Positions 45,358 through 54,573 of a DNA stretch of 60,547 bases are shown piece by piece. Every line of letters begins with the position of its first letter. Within the stretch, counting starts at the first letter, position 1. The stretch lies in NCBI GenBank assembly GCA_015660865.1, contig JACTUA010000002.1, positions 1 through 60,547 of the forward strand. Direction: 5' to 3'. Origin of the DNA: Methanomicrobiales archaeon (lineage in GTDB: Archaea > Halobacteriota > Methanomicrobia > Methanomicrobiales > JACTUA01). The notes beneath the pieces were generated by a model. It ran no database searches and was not told where the DNA came from. It worked only from the letters and a program-made list of their open reading frames with translations. The position numbers and the translations under genes are program-made.

Positions 45358-47232
45358 ATGGGCACCCTCACCGTTTCCACCAACCTCCCCTTCAAACCGG
45401 CAAAGGCCGACGAGGGAAATGACTGCGCCGCCAACATCGAGGGGTGCTCCATCTACAGGATGCTCCCTTCCCATGCAAAGGAATACGTACAGAAGAACCC
45501 CCACCTCCTGGAATACCTGCACACGTACCCGGTGAATACCCATGGTATGCCTCTCTTCTTCTCTGAGCTGAAACGGGATCTCAAGGGCTTGAAGGATCCC
45601 AACCTGATCTATCCGGCCAGTGAAGAGACCTTCATCCATATCTTCCCCGACCCGGTGGACGCCCGCAACTACTACATCCCCATCGAGCCCTCATTCCTTC
45701 ACTCGGTGAACGACCTCATTCCTGCCGTGGAGAAGCAGCTCGTCAACCTCCTCGATGCTCTCGAGCATGACCCCAAGACGGATGCCGAACGGGCCACGGT
45801 CTTAAAAGAGCTCATCTCCCGGGTGGTCTATGTGACAAAGCCCGGGGAGACCGTCGATGGTGTGGTGGGTCTTGCCGCATCCCAGCAGGGGATGAAGGGG
45901 AAGATCGTTGCTTTCCTCAACAAGGACCTGACCGCCGGACCGGATAACGGGGACAAGGAGGCTCCCCTTGTGAAGGTCCCGAGACTTCCGGATGGACGGA
46001 TCGTGATGAACCCCCAGGAGTTCAAGGCGGTCGAGTACCTCATGATCCGTGACAAGATCGACCTGGGGGTCCTCAAGCCCTACATCCAAGACCGGTGGAT
46101 CGAGGATATCACCTGCGATGGGCTGGGCCCCATCTTCATCGAGCACAAGATCTTCAAGGGATTAAAATCCGTTATCGAGTTCAGGAAGTCGGACGAGCTC
46201 GACCAGTTCGTAGTAAAGCTTGGGGAACGGCTCAAGAAGCCCCTCACCTACCGCACACCCATCGTCGATGCAACCCTTCCTGACGGCTCCCGTATCAACA
46301 TCGTCTACGGGACCGAGATCAGCAAGCGGGGCAGCAACTTCACCATCCGCAAGGCCATGGATGATATCATCAGTATCCTCAAGCTCGTGGAGTTCGGGAC
46401 CTGCAACTACCTGATGGCAGCATACTTCTGGATCTGCATCGAGCACGGGATGTCCCTCTTCATGAGCGGTGAGACCGCGAGCGGGAAGACCACGAGCCTG
46501 AACGCCGTAACCGCCTTTATCCCTCCCGAGGCCAAGATTGTCAGCATCGAGGACACCCCCGAGCTCCAGGTCCCTCACAAGAACTGGACACGGGAGGTCT
46601 CCAAGGCCAAGGGCAAGGGCGAGGGGGAAGGGTCAGACGTAACCATGTTCGACCTCCTCAAATCAGCCCTGCGTCAGCGGCCGACCATGATCGTCGTGGG
46701 TGAGATCAGGGGGGTGGAAGGTTCGGTAGCCTTCGGCGCAATGCAGACCGGCCACCCGGTCCTCTCCACCTTCCACGCGGCCTCGGTCGAGAAGCTCATC
46801 CAGCGCCTCTGCGGGGATCCCATCAACATCCCCAAGACCTACCTCGATAACCTCAACATCGTGGTCATCCAGAGCGCGGTCAAGCGCCCCTCAGGGGAGA
46901 CCGTCCGTCGCATGCTCTCTGTGAACGAGCTCGTGGGGTACAATCCCGATACCGGGGGGATCTCCTTTGTCGAGGTCTTCAAGTGGAACCCGGTGAACGA
47001 TACCTTTGACTTCAGCGGGAAGGGTGCGAGTTACCTCCTTGAGAACAAGATCGCGACCCTCCTCGGGTTCCCCGACCACCGGAAGGCGGAGATCTACGAC
47101 GAGGTGGACAAGCGGGCACGGATTCTGGAGCGGCTCCATAAGGCAGGCTATACCGATTTCCAGGACATCTTCCATATGCTCATCAAGGTGAAGAAGGAAG
47201 GTCTGATCACGATCGGGAACCTGGGGGGCTGA
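45358..47232 (+). CDS. arlI: Archaellum motor ATPase FlaI
   Basis: 624 aa, GspE/type II secretion ATPase family. The Walker A is SGETASGKTTS, the Asp box SIEDTPELQV, and the Walker B/His box VGEIRGVEGSVAFGAMQTGHP. It drives filament assembly and rotation with FlaJ. The N-terminal domain is longer than in Methanococcus (about 550 aa), as seen in Methanomicrobiales. It lies 4 bp after flaH and 1 bp before flaJ. Confidence 0.96.
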   Translation: MGTLTVSTNLPFKPAKADEGNDCAANIEGCSIYRMLPSHAKEYVQKNPHLLEYLHTYPVNTHGMPLFFSELKRDLKGLKDPNLIYPASEETFIHIFPDPVDARNYYIPIEPSFLHSVNDLIPAVEKQLVNLLDALEHDPKTDAERATVLKELISRVVYVTKPGETVDGVVGLAASQQGMKGKIVAFLNKDLTAGPDNGDKEAPLVKVPRLPDGRIVMNPQEFKAVEYLMIRDKIDLGVLKPYIQDRWIEDITCDGLGPIFIEHKIFKGLKSVIEFRKSDELDQFVVKLGERLKKPLTYRTPIVDATLPDGSRINIVYGTEISKRGSNFTIRKAMDDIISILKLVEFGTCNYLMAAYFWICIEHGMSLFMSGETASGKTTSLNAVTAFIPPEAKIVSIEDTPELQVPHKNWTREVSKAKGKGEGEGSDVTMFDLLKSALRQRPTMIVVGEIRGVEGSVAFGAMQTGHPVLSTFHAASVEKLIQRLCGDPINIPKTYLDNLNIVVIQSAVKRPSGETVRRMLSVNELVGYNPDTGGISFVEVFKWNPVNDTFDFSGKGASYLLENKIATLLGFPDHRKAEIYDEVDKRARILERLHKAGYTDFQDIFHMLIKVKKEGLITIGNLGG

Positions 47233-47233
47233 G

Positions 47234-48835
47234 ATGGCCGATGTCTTCGGTGGATTTGCGGAAGCGATCAAGGCGAAGTCCCACGGAAAGGTCCCTTTCG
47301 AGAATAAGCTGAAGAGGATCCGGGGATTCATCGATCGGGTCGACGAGGAGAAGAGGATGGCCGCAGATCTTCTCTTCATGGCCACGTACATGGCCTCCAT
47401 TACCACCGCGGGCATCTCCCGTCCTGATATCTTCTCCTTCACCGGCAAACGCTACGAGTACGTCTCTTCCAAGTACGTCGAAAAGGCCGATTATTATGTC
47501 AAGCGCTGGAACTACAGCTACTCTGAAGCCCTGAAGATCGTGGCAAAGAACGTGAGGAACGAGGTGCTGAAATCGGTCTTCAACCGGTATGCCAACTCCA
47601 TCGAATCCGGGGTTCCTGACGAGGAATTCCTCGAACGTGAGCTCGCCACCATCCGGAGCGTGTACAGGAACACCGTGGAACAGGGGATCGAGATGGTCAA
47701 GAAGTGGGGCGATGCCTACGTTGCCATGCTCTTCTCAGGGGTTCTCGTCGCCCTCATCATCATGCTCTCGGTCGCCATCTTCGCCCCGGGAGGGATCGAT
47801 GCGACCCTGAACCTCTCATACTTCGTCGTTATCCTCATCTCTGTCTTTGGGCTCGTCACCATGTTCCGTGCGGTGCCCGAAGACCGGAGAACCCATGGTC
47901 TCAGGGAACGCTGCTCGCGGGAGCAGGCCACCATCCGCCGCATGGAACGCCCCCTCATCCTCGTTACCGCAGCCGGCTGCATCATACTCTGGGTGCTGGG
48001 GGTGAGTGCAGGGTTCATCTACCTCCTTGCAGGGATCCTGCTCGCCCCCCTCGGCATCATCGGCTTTATCGATGACAGCCATATCATCGGGCGCGACACC
48101 GACTTCCCCACCTTCATCCGGACCCTCGGCTCGGTGATGGGGGGGAAGGGGATTCCCCTGGTCCAGGGATTCCTGGAGGTCGACCGCGCCTCGCTCCCGA
48201 AGATCCGGGACCTCGTGGACTCCATCTACTCAAAGCTGAACCTGGGCCTTGACGAGAACCAGAGCTGGAACCGGTTCATCGGGGAATCAGGGAGTAACAA
48301 CATCTACAAGTACACGAATATCTTCCGTGACTCCGTTACCCTCGGAGGCTCTCCTGATAAGGTCGGCCTTATCGTAGGCACATCCAGCCTCGAGCAGGTG
48401 CTCCTCCGGGACAAGCGCCACATGGTCTCCATGGGCTTCGTCTCCCTCCTTATCCCCATGCACGCGGCCATGGTCGGCATCCTCCTCTTCCTCTTCAACA
48501 TCATGGCCAACATATCTACAGCCATCGGTACAATGATGACCAACCTCGGGGAGTCCCAGACTGCAATCCAAGGCGGCAGTTCAGCCATGCCCTCAGGGAT
48601 GAACGTGGCCTTCCTCATGCACTTCCCGGTTGACAAGATGACCGTCTACGTCATGATCATCATCTTCCTCATCACCATCTCCAACATCATCGCAGGTCGG
48701 ATCGTGTATGGTGGCGACCGGTACATCTTCTACCTCTTTGCCAGCGTCTTATTCATCATAAGCGGAGCGATGGCCATCGCCGCGCCCATCCTCGTCGGCA
48801 TCTTCTTCAATATACCTCTCCCGGGAGTGGTGTAG
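47234..48835 (+). CDS. arlJ: Archaellum membrane platform protein FlaJ
   Basis: 533 aa, GspF/TadC-type. There are several membrane helices in two blocks (about 165-250 and 395-530) separated by a cytoplasmic domain. It is the only polytopic membrane protein of the motor and the partner of FlaI. It is directly followed by the next gene (1 bp). Confidence 0.95.
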   Translation: MADVFGGFAEAIKAKSHGKVPFENKLKRIRGFIDRVDEEKRMAADLLFMATYMASITTAGISRPDIFSFTGKRYEYVSSKYVEKADYYVKRWNYSYSEALKIVAKNVRNEVLKSVFNRYANSIESGVPDEEFLERELATIRSVYRNTVEQGIEMVKKWGDAYVAMLFSGVLVALIIMLSVAIFAPGGIDATLNLSYFVVILISVFGLVTMFRAVPEDRRTHGLRERCSREQATIRRMERPLILVTAAGCIILWVLGVSAGFIYLLAGILLAPLGIIGFIDDSHIIGRDTDFPTFIRTLGSVMGGKGIPLVQGFLEVDRASLPKIRDLVDSIYSKLNLGLDENQSWNRFIGESGSNNIYKYTNIFRDSVTLGGSPDKVGLIVGTSSLEQVLLRDKRHMVSMGFVSLLIPMHAAMVGILLFLFNIMANISTAIGTMMTNLGESQTAIQGGSSAMPSGMNVAFLMHFPVDKMTVYVMIIIFLITISNIIAGRIVYGGDRYIFYLFASVLFIISGAMAIAAPILVGIFFNIPLPGVV

Positions 48836-48836
48836 T

Positions 48837-49676
48837 ATGCACAAGATACTTCGTCAGATGATCCTTGGCTTTGGAACGTTCGGAACAGGGACAGCCCTCC
48901 TCTACCTCGATGTCAATCCCTACCTGCTCATCCTCACGGACACCGTGGTAGGGGTCGGCATGCTCTTTGCAGCGGGCTCCCTCACCGTGAATGACCTCCA
49001 CCTCAAACGGAGAGGGCTGCCGGGAGAAGGCCCTGTCACCGAGGCAGGAAGTTTACCCGCCGATGGCACGGAGAGATCCCATGGACTCCGTGCCTCTCTC
49101 GGGAAGCTTGGGGGATCCCTCACGCCGGCATTCGGGATGATCGGGAAGGGAAAAGAAGAGAAGGAGGCCGAGAACAAGAAGATCGACCTGATGCTCGATT
49201 CGGCCCTCGTCGGGCAGTCGAAACGCCTCATCTCCATCGCCGAAGGTCGGGGGGGGGCCGCTCCCGGGCCTGCTGCACCGGCCCTCGGGGCCCCGCAGCA
49301 CGAAGAGAATCTCCTGCAGGAGTTCTCGGGAGCAGGGATCCCGACGCCGTTCCTCGATGATGAAGGGACGGAGGAGGAGGGAAGCACCCCGCAGCAGGGG
49401 GGTCTGGAACCAGGAGAGCCCGTCAGGAAGGAAGTGAGTCCTGCCACTCTGCTCGGGCCTGAAGAGGGAAAGGAAGAGGCTCAGGTGAATGTGCTCTCCC
49501 TTGCCGATGGAGGGCTTGGAGCAGATGACCTCCTTTCGGCTCTCCGTCTCGAAGCGATGAAGGAGAAGAATCAGGATGACACGAGCCTTCTCCGGAACCT
49601 GAAAGGGGTGAAGGTGACCGGGAAACAGCTCGTCGAGGAACTCGATTCACTGGTCAAGCAAATGCGAGGCAGGTAG
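48837..49676 (+). CDS. Hypothetical protein at the end of the archaellum operon
   Basis: 279 aa. Two N-terminal membrane helices (GFGTFGTGTALLYL; PYLLILTDTVVGVGMLFAAG) are followed by a long, charged, low-complexity tail rich in Glu, Gly and Pro. It ends in a helical segment (DLLSALRLEAMKEKNQDD..VTGKQLVEELDSLVKQM). No family recognised. It begins 1 bp after flaJ, so it is likely co-translated and may be an archaellum-associated factor special to this group. Confidence 0.7.
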   Translation: MHKILRQMILGFGTFGTGTALLYLDVNPYLLILTDTVVGVGMLFAAGSLTVNDLHLKRRGLPGEGPVTEAGSLPADGTERSHGLRASLGKLGGSLTPAFGMIGKGKEEKEAENKKIDLMLDSALVGQSKRLISIAEGRGGAAPGPAAPALGAPQHEENLLQEFSGAGIPTPFLDDEGTEEEGSTPQQGGLEPGEPVRKEVSPATLLGPEEGKEEAQVNVLSLADGGLGADDLLSALRLEAMKEKNQDDTSLLRNLKGVKVTGKQLVEELDSLVKQMRGR

Positions 49677-49712
49677 GAGTGGAGGATCTCCAACAGGTCT
49701 CTCGAGGTTGCA

Positions 49713-50903
49713 ATGGGCCTGCGGATACGTGAAAGAAGCCTCTGTATCGTCCTATGCTGGATACTCGTGGTATCCGCTCCGGCAATGGCTGAGATGGTAC
49801 TGTTTGCCGCGGGACCAGAGCAGATATCCTCGGTGGGCGTTCTCGATATTACGGAGAACTTCCATGGCGGTCTCTACTTCGGAACCGATAACGGCCTCTC
49901 CTTCTACGATGGCATATGGCACATCACCCACATGACCTATGGGGATACCAGCAAGGGGCTTCTCTCCGACCATATTCTGGCTCTTGCATTCGACCAGCAT
50001 GGGAACCTCTGGATCGGGTACCCGAACGGCCTCCAGCGGCTGGAAGGAGATACCTTCGTCACGATACGGGACCAGCAGCTGCTGAAAGCCCTCGACATCC
50101 ATGACCTTCTGAGGCGGGACGGGGAGATGTGGGTTGCAGCGGGAAATGCAGGAATCCACCGGTATCTCGATGGGGCCTGGAGATGGTTCCAGCCCGGCGG
50201 CCACGAAGGGCTGGGTTGCAACTACGTGACCTCCATGGCAACAGATCCGGCCAGGGATACCCTCTACGTTGCCTGCAGGGAGGGGATCTGGTTCACGGAC
50301 GGAACCGGGGAGTCCGTGGCCTTCTCCCCACTCGTGAAGCCGGAGCTCATCCCTGACCCCGTGCGGGGGATCCGTGGCGATCCCTTCGGTGGCATCTATA
50401 TCTATAATGCATCAGCCATTCTCCACTTCACCCCGCCTGACCGGTGGGAGATACCCGTTACCTCTCAGGACCTCCTCCCCGGAATTACGATCAACGACCT
50501 CGGTGTGGGCTCAGACAGGACCCTGTGGATCGCTACAAATAATGGCATCTATGCATGGAAGGACGGGCAGGTGGGAGGATACCTCGATACCACCACCGGC
50601 ATCCGGAATAATGCGGTAAAAAAGATCTATATCGATAGTTCGCAGCGTCTCTGGTTCGTAACCCCTGAGAACGTTGGTTTCTCGAGAATCCAGGAGAACA
50701 CGGAAGAGAACGGCTCCGTCATTCCTATCACAACCTTTGATCTCCCGATGAATGCCCCTGCACCGATCCTCACACCCGGGCCACTGATCACCCCCAGCAT
50801 CTCCATACAGGGCTATCCTGAGAAGCCTGCCGGCCTGTCCGATCCCCTGGCAGGGCTCCTTGAGGCTATCAGGAGTTTCTTCAAGAGGTTCTTTCCCGCC
50901 TGA
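49713..50903 (+). CDS. Secreted beta-propeller protein (Reg_prop-like)
   Basis: 396 aa with a signal peptide (residues 10-26, ending ASA-type at PAMAEM). At least six repeats resemble the two-component-regulator propeller: GGLYFGTDNGLSFYDG, GNLWIGYPNGLQRLEGD, GEMWVAAGNAGIHRYLDG, DTLYVACREGIWFTDG and TLWIATNNGIYAWKDG. A C-terminal Pro-rich stretch leads to an amphipathic helix (LLEAIRSFFKRFFPA) that may bind the membrane. No kinase is fused. It lies 37 bp after the archaellum operon on the same strand. Confidence 0.75.
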   Translation: MGLRIRERSLCIVLCWILVVSAPAMAEMVLFAAGPEQISSVGVLDITENFHGGLYFGTDNGLSFYDGIWHITHMTYGDTSKGLLSDHILALAFDQHGNLWIGYPNGLQRLEGDTFVTIRDQQLLKALDIHDLLRRDGEMWVAAGNAGIHRYLDGAWRWFQPGGHEGLGCNYVTSMATDPARDTLYVACREGIWFTDGTGESVAFSPLVKPELIPDPVRGIRGDPFGGIYIYNASAILHFTPPDRWEIPVTSQDLLPGITINDLGVGSDRTLWIATNNGIYAWKDGQVGGYLDTTTGIRNNAVKKIYIDSSQRLWFVTPENVGFSRIQENTEENGSVIPITTFDLPMNAPAPILTPGPLITPSISIQGYPEKPAGLSDPLAGLLEAIRSFFKRFFPA

Positions 50904-50924
50904 ACCTTCTTCCTCACAGGCCCG

Positions 50925-52139
50925 TCATCGCTCGATGCCGAGCTCGTTCAGGCAGAACCGGTCGATAGAGTCGATGAGCACCTTTCGTGCCCGTTTGTTT
51001 CGCTTCTGGTCCTGGAGAGAGGTATCTGCGAGGAGGTACTCCAGGGAGACGAAGTAAAAGTCGAACCTGGGGAACTTCCCCTTCAGCTCCCTGAGGATCG
51101 CGAGGGCCTGGCGGGGATCGTTGTTCATCACCTGGTAGGCGACGTCCATGATCGCCGGGATGTGCTCGGGGATCCCCTTCATGAGCAGGAGCTTCCGGAA
51201 GCCGTCGTACGTGGTCTTCTTCATCGAGAGAAGGGAGATCATGAGGCCGAAGTAGAGGGGCTCCAGCCCGTCGGGGAACTGCTGGATCATCTGCCTTACG
51301 ACACCCGTCGCCCCGTCGCCGTCCCCTGTCTCGAGCCTGAAGTGGTACATCTCCTTTAAGAAGAACATGTCGTCAAAGAACCGCTCGGTGGCGATCTTCA
51401 GGAGCTCGCTCTTCATCTCCCGGTTCTTGTCCTTCTTTGCCTTCTCCAGGCCGACAAAGAGGAAGCCCTTCTCATTCGGGAACCACTCGAGTGCGTTGGA
51501 GATCATGAGCCAGAACGCCCTCCTGATGAGGGGCTCCTCCTCCTCCCGGATCTTGAGCTCCCTGACGGCATTGATGGGGGGCCTCGAGTTCGCAAGCCGG
51601 AGCATCTCCTCCCGGGCCAGGAGCTCGTACTCGTTCGGCCTCCGCTCCTTGTCGTCGGTCCGGCTCGCCTTCTCCCGGAGCGAGGCCACCTCCCTCAAAG
51701 AGAGCATGTAGTAGCAATAGGCCACGGATGCCCCGATGGTCGCGTCCAGGTGGCTGTAGTTCCTCAGGTACTTGATCGCGTTTCCAAAGTCCTCACTCTT
51801 GAGGAGCTCCATCCCTGCGATGATATCTGTCCCCTGCTTCGCCCGCTGGCCCTTCTTCGCCCTCAGGGCGTTCGCGCAGACCTTCTCGACGAACTGGATG
51901 TTCTTCCCCTGGTGGGATGCCGAGAGGATCCGGTAGGTGATGGCGTCGATGAACTCGTCCTGGGCATCGTCCTTGAGGCCAGGGAAGGAGTCGGAGAGCA
52001 TGGTGAGAATATGTGCGAAGAAGACGGGGAGCGTTGCGGAGATCTCGTTTATGTTCTTATCGATATATTCAAGGAACTCATTCCTGACCTTCCTCAGCCG
52101 TTCATCGAGGGTGAGGCCAGCGAGCTGCTCTTCCGGCAT
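50925..52139 (-). CDS. Helical-repeat hypothetical protein (TPR-like)
   Basis: 404 aa, no membrane segment, almost wholly alpha-helical with TPR-like helix pairs (FGNAIKYLRNYSHLDATIGASVAYCYYM; DPRQALAILRELKGKFPRFDFYFVSLEYLL). Family not recognised. TATA-like GATATATC at 52163-52170 lies 24-31 bp upstream of ATG 52139, so the transcript is almost leaderless. The gene follows the two-hairpin repeat array on the same strand. Confidence 0.7.
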   Translation of the reverse strand: MPEEQLAGLTLDERLRKVRNEFLEYIDKNINEISATLPVFFAHILTMLSDSFPGLKDDAQDEFIDAITYRILSASHQGKNIQFVEKVCANALRAKKGQRAKQGTDIIAGMELLKSEDFGNAIKYLRNYSHLDATIGASVAYCYYMLSLREVASLREKASRTDDKERRPNEYELLAREEMLRLANSRPPINAVRELKIREEEEPLIRRAFWLMISNALEWFPNEKGFLFVGLEKAKKDKNREMKSELLKIATERFFDDMFFLKEMYHFRLETGDGDGATGVVRQMIQQFPDGLEPLYFGLMISLLSMKKTTYDGFRKLLLMKGIPEHIPAIMDVAYQVMNNDPRQALAILRELKGKFPRFDFYFVSLEYLLADTSLQDQKRNKRARKVLIDSIDRFCLNELGIER

Positions 52140-52162
52140 CTAACTAGTATTATTCGGGGGAA

Positions 52163-52170
52163 GATATATC
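52163..52170 (-). promoter_or_regulatory. TATA box of the helical-repeat gene
   Basis: GATATATC is centred about 27 bp upstream of ATG 52139 on the reverse strand. Confidence 0.45.
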
Positions 52171-52177
52171 AACCTTT

Positions 52178-52395
52178 AGTGATACCTACCCCCGAAGGGG
52201 GTGGGTATGAGAAAGGTACCTTTCGTGATGCCCGCCCCCGAAGGGGAGCGGGTTAATGAGAAAGGTTCTCTTAACCTTTTCGTGATGCCCGCCCCCGAAG
52301 GGGAGCGGGTTAATGAGAAAGGTTCTCTTAACCTTTTCGTGATGCCCGCTCCCGAAGGGGGGGCGGGTTAATAGAGAAAGGTTCTATCAACTTTT
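52178..52395 (-). repeat. Array of ~57-bp repeats, each with two hairpins
   Basis: Four tandem units start at 52178, 52224, 52281 and 52338 (lengths 46, 57, 57, 58), with a partial fifth towards 52160. In the reverse strand each unit has a GC hairpin closed by TTC/TTCG (outer arms CCCGC/GCGGG) and a second hairpin AAAGGTT..AACCTTT. In the 46-bp unit the GC stem uses different bases (ATACC/GGTAT) that still pair. The array begins with the last codons of the ABCE1 gene, so it lies in that transcript's 3' end. Confidence 0.9.
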
Positions 52396-54159
52396 CGTGA
52401 TTTCCGAGTAGTAGTACGTGCCGGTTGCCCTCTGTTCCCGGTCAAGGAAGGAACCGGGCTTGTTGATCCTGGGCCTCCCGCTCCTGTCCCTGCGGAAGGT
52501 GATCCCCAGGGTCTGGAGGAACCGGTTCATCCCCTCCCGCATGGTGAAGGGACCTTCCGCGACCCCGTGCCTACCGGGATCGCCGGAGAAGACCATGAGC
52601 CCCTCGCTAATGATGTCGATCAGGTAGATGTCATGGTCGATGACCATGATTCCGGCCTCGCGTTCCTGGGCGAGGTTGCGGATGATCCTCGGGAGCTTCA
52701 CCCGCTGCTCGACATCCAGGTGGGCGCTCGGTTCGTCCAGGACGTAGAGGTTCGCCTCGCGGGAGAGGCAGGTGGCGATCGCGAGGCGCTGGAGCTCCCC
52801 ACCCGAGAGGGTCTTTGCGGGCGAGGCGAGGATAGGCACGAGGGCGAGGGGCTCCAGGACCTCGTGCTGGTAGAAGGAGCTCTCGAACCGGTTCGTGCAG
52901 CCCCTGAGGATCTCCTCGACCGTCTCGTCGGAGTCTGCCTTCAGGTACTGGGGCTTGTACGAGATGGTGAGAGCCTGCGGCATTTTCCCCGAGTCCGGCT
53001 GCTCCTCCCCTGCGAGGAGCCGGGCGAAGGTGGTCTTCCCGATTCCGTTCGGGCCGACGAGGCCGAGGACCTCCCCGCAATGAATCTCCCCGCCCTGCAC
53101 CTCGAGGGTGAAGTCAGGATAGGCCTTCTTCATCGATGGAATCTCGGTCAGGACCTCGAGCTCGGGCCTCTCCCCGTGGAGCCGTCTCTCGAAGACGACC
53201 TGGTAATCGCGAAAGCGCATGTTCTCCTCGGCAAGGTAACCCTCCAGGTACTGGTTGATCCCCACCCTCACTCCCTTCGGCTGGGTCACGATCCCGAAGA
53301 CCGCCGGCTTCCCGTAAGCGATATGGACGGTGTCGGCGACCAGGTCCAGGATGGCGAGGTCGTGCTCGACGATCATGATGGGGCGCTCGGCGGCGAGCTC
53401 GCGGATGAGGGTGGCCGCCGCCATCCGCTGGTAGATATCCAGGAACGGGGTGATCTCGTCCAGGAAGTAGAAGTCGGCCTCACGGGAGAGGCAGGCGCAG
53501 ATGGCCACCCTCTGGAGCTCGCCCCCCGAGAGGGAATCGATGGACCGATCGAGGAGCGGTAAGAGGGAGAAGGCGTCCACGTAGCGTTCGAGCTGCCCGC
53601 GTTCGTCGGTGGTCTTCAGGAGCTGCCCGACGGTTCCCTGGAAGATCCTGGGTATGTAATCGATATACTGGGGCTTGGTGGCTGTCTTCACATGCCCCTC
53701 CGAGACCATGCGGAGGTACTCGAAGAGCTCGGTCCCTGTGTAGTGGGAGAGGATCTCCTTCCAGGGGACCTCCCGGTCGAGCTCCCCCATGTTCGGGCGG
53801 AGACTGCCCGAGAGGATCTGGACGGAGGTGCTCTTCCCGATGCCATTCGGGCCGAGGAGGCCGGTCACCTTCCCCGGGACCGGTATGGGCAGGCCGTAGA
53901 GGGCAAAGGCGTTCTTCCCGTAGCGGTGGGTGGGGTTGGGGAGCTCCTCGGGGAGACTCACGATATCGATGGCCGAGAACGGGCATTTCTTGATGCAGAT
54001 CCCGCAGCCCACGCAGAGCTCCTCCGAGACGACCGCGGTGCCCGCGTCCCCGATGACCACGGTCTCGTCACCGGTCCGGACCCGGGGGCAGTAGATGATG
54101 CACTCGGTACCGCACTTCTTCGAGTGGCAGCGGTCCCGGTGGACGACAGCGATCCTCAT
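52387..54159 (-). CDS. Ribosome recycling ATPase ABCE1 / Rli1
   Basis: 590 aa, the normal length. The N-terminal Fe-S domain has eight Cys in the ferredoxin-like pattern (CHSKKCGTECIIYC, CVGCGICIKKCPF). Two ABC cassettes follow: Walker A GPNGIGKST, LSGGELQRVAICA and LDEITPFLD; then GPNGIGKTT, LSGGELQRLAIAT and LDEPSAHLD. It splits 70S ribosomes after termination or rescue with Pelota. The C-terminus ends in EITKS, and those last codons repeat in the downstream array. Confidence 0.97.
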   Translation of the reverse strand: MRIAVVHRDRCHSKKCGTECIIYCPRVRTGDETVVIGDAGTAVVSEELCVGCGICIKKCPFSAIDIVSLPEELPNPTHRYGKNAFALYGLPIPVPGKVTGLLGPNGIGKSTSVQILSGSLRPNMGELDREVPWKEILSHYTGTELFEYLRMVSEGHVKTATKPQYIDYIPRIFQGTVGQLLKTTDERGQLERYVDAFSLLPLLDRSIDSLSGGELQRVAICACLSREADFYFLDEITPFLDIYQRMAAATLIRELAAERPIMIVEHDLAILDLVADTVHIAYGKPAVFGIVTQPKGVRVGINQYLEGYLAEENMRFRDYQVVFERRLHGERPELEVLTEIPSMKKAYPDFTLEVQGGEIHCGEVLGLVGPNGIGKTTFARLLAGEEQPDSGKMPQALTISYKPQYLKADSDETVEEILRGCTNRFESSFYQHEVLEPLALVPILASPAKTLSGGELQRLAIATCLSREANLYVLDEPSAHLDVEQRVKLPRIIRNLAQEREAGIMVIDHDIYLIDIISEGLMVFSGDPGRHGVAEGPFTMREGMNRFLQTLGITFRRDRSGRPRINKPGSFLDREQRATGTYYYSEITKS

Positions 54160-54165
54160 GGTCCG

Positions 54166-54513
54166 TCAACCGGTGGGGACGCTCGAGAGGAGGATGGTCC
54201 AGGTGATGAACCAGAGGGAGAAGGTCATGAAACCCTGGTACAGCCAGTCCTTTGCCGTGAGCCCGAGGTAGTCCATCCGCATGGCGAGGAAGACGTACTT
54301 CTGGAAGACGATGCCAGCGAAGAGGAAGAGGATGCCGAGCGCTGTTCCCGTCGGGACCGCATCAGCATAAAAGGAGAGCACCCCCGCGAGGATCCCCATC
54401 CCGCAGGCGATACCCGTCCGCTTCAGCCGGTCCATGTGCTGGGCCTGCTTCTCGGCCCGGGTCAGCTTCTTCTTTGGCGCCTTCTCCCCTTCCGGTTTCG
54501 CCTCGCCCGTCAT
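54166..54513 (-). CDS. EMC6-like archaeal membrane protein
   Basis: 115 aa from ATG 54513, which has AGGTGG upstream. A basic N-terminus is followed by three membrane helices and the segment KDWLYQGFMTFSLWFITWTILL near the end, the hallmark of the archaeal EMC6-like family. These are thought to be related to the insertase-associated subunit EMC6. It is 6 bp upstream of the ABCE1 gene on the same strand. Confidence 0.65.
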   Translation of the reverse strand: MTGEAKPEGEKAPKKKLTRAEKQAQHMDRLKRTGIACGMGILAGVLSFYADAVPTGTALGILFLFAGIVFQKYVFLAMRMDYLGLTAKDWLYQGFMTFSLWFITWTILLSSVPTG

Positions 54514-54573
54514 CCCGACCACCTAGATAGTCTATTTTTTTAGCGCTGAAGCCATATGTAGCTTGGGATAACC

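Noticed and set aside
52178-52395. CRISPR-like array
   Set aside because: The repeats are contiguous near-identical units with no unique spacers, and no cas gene lies nearby.
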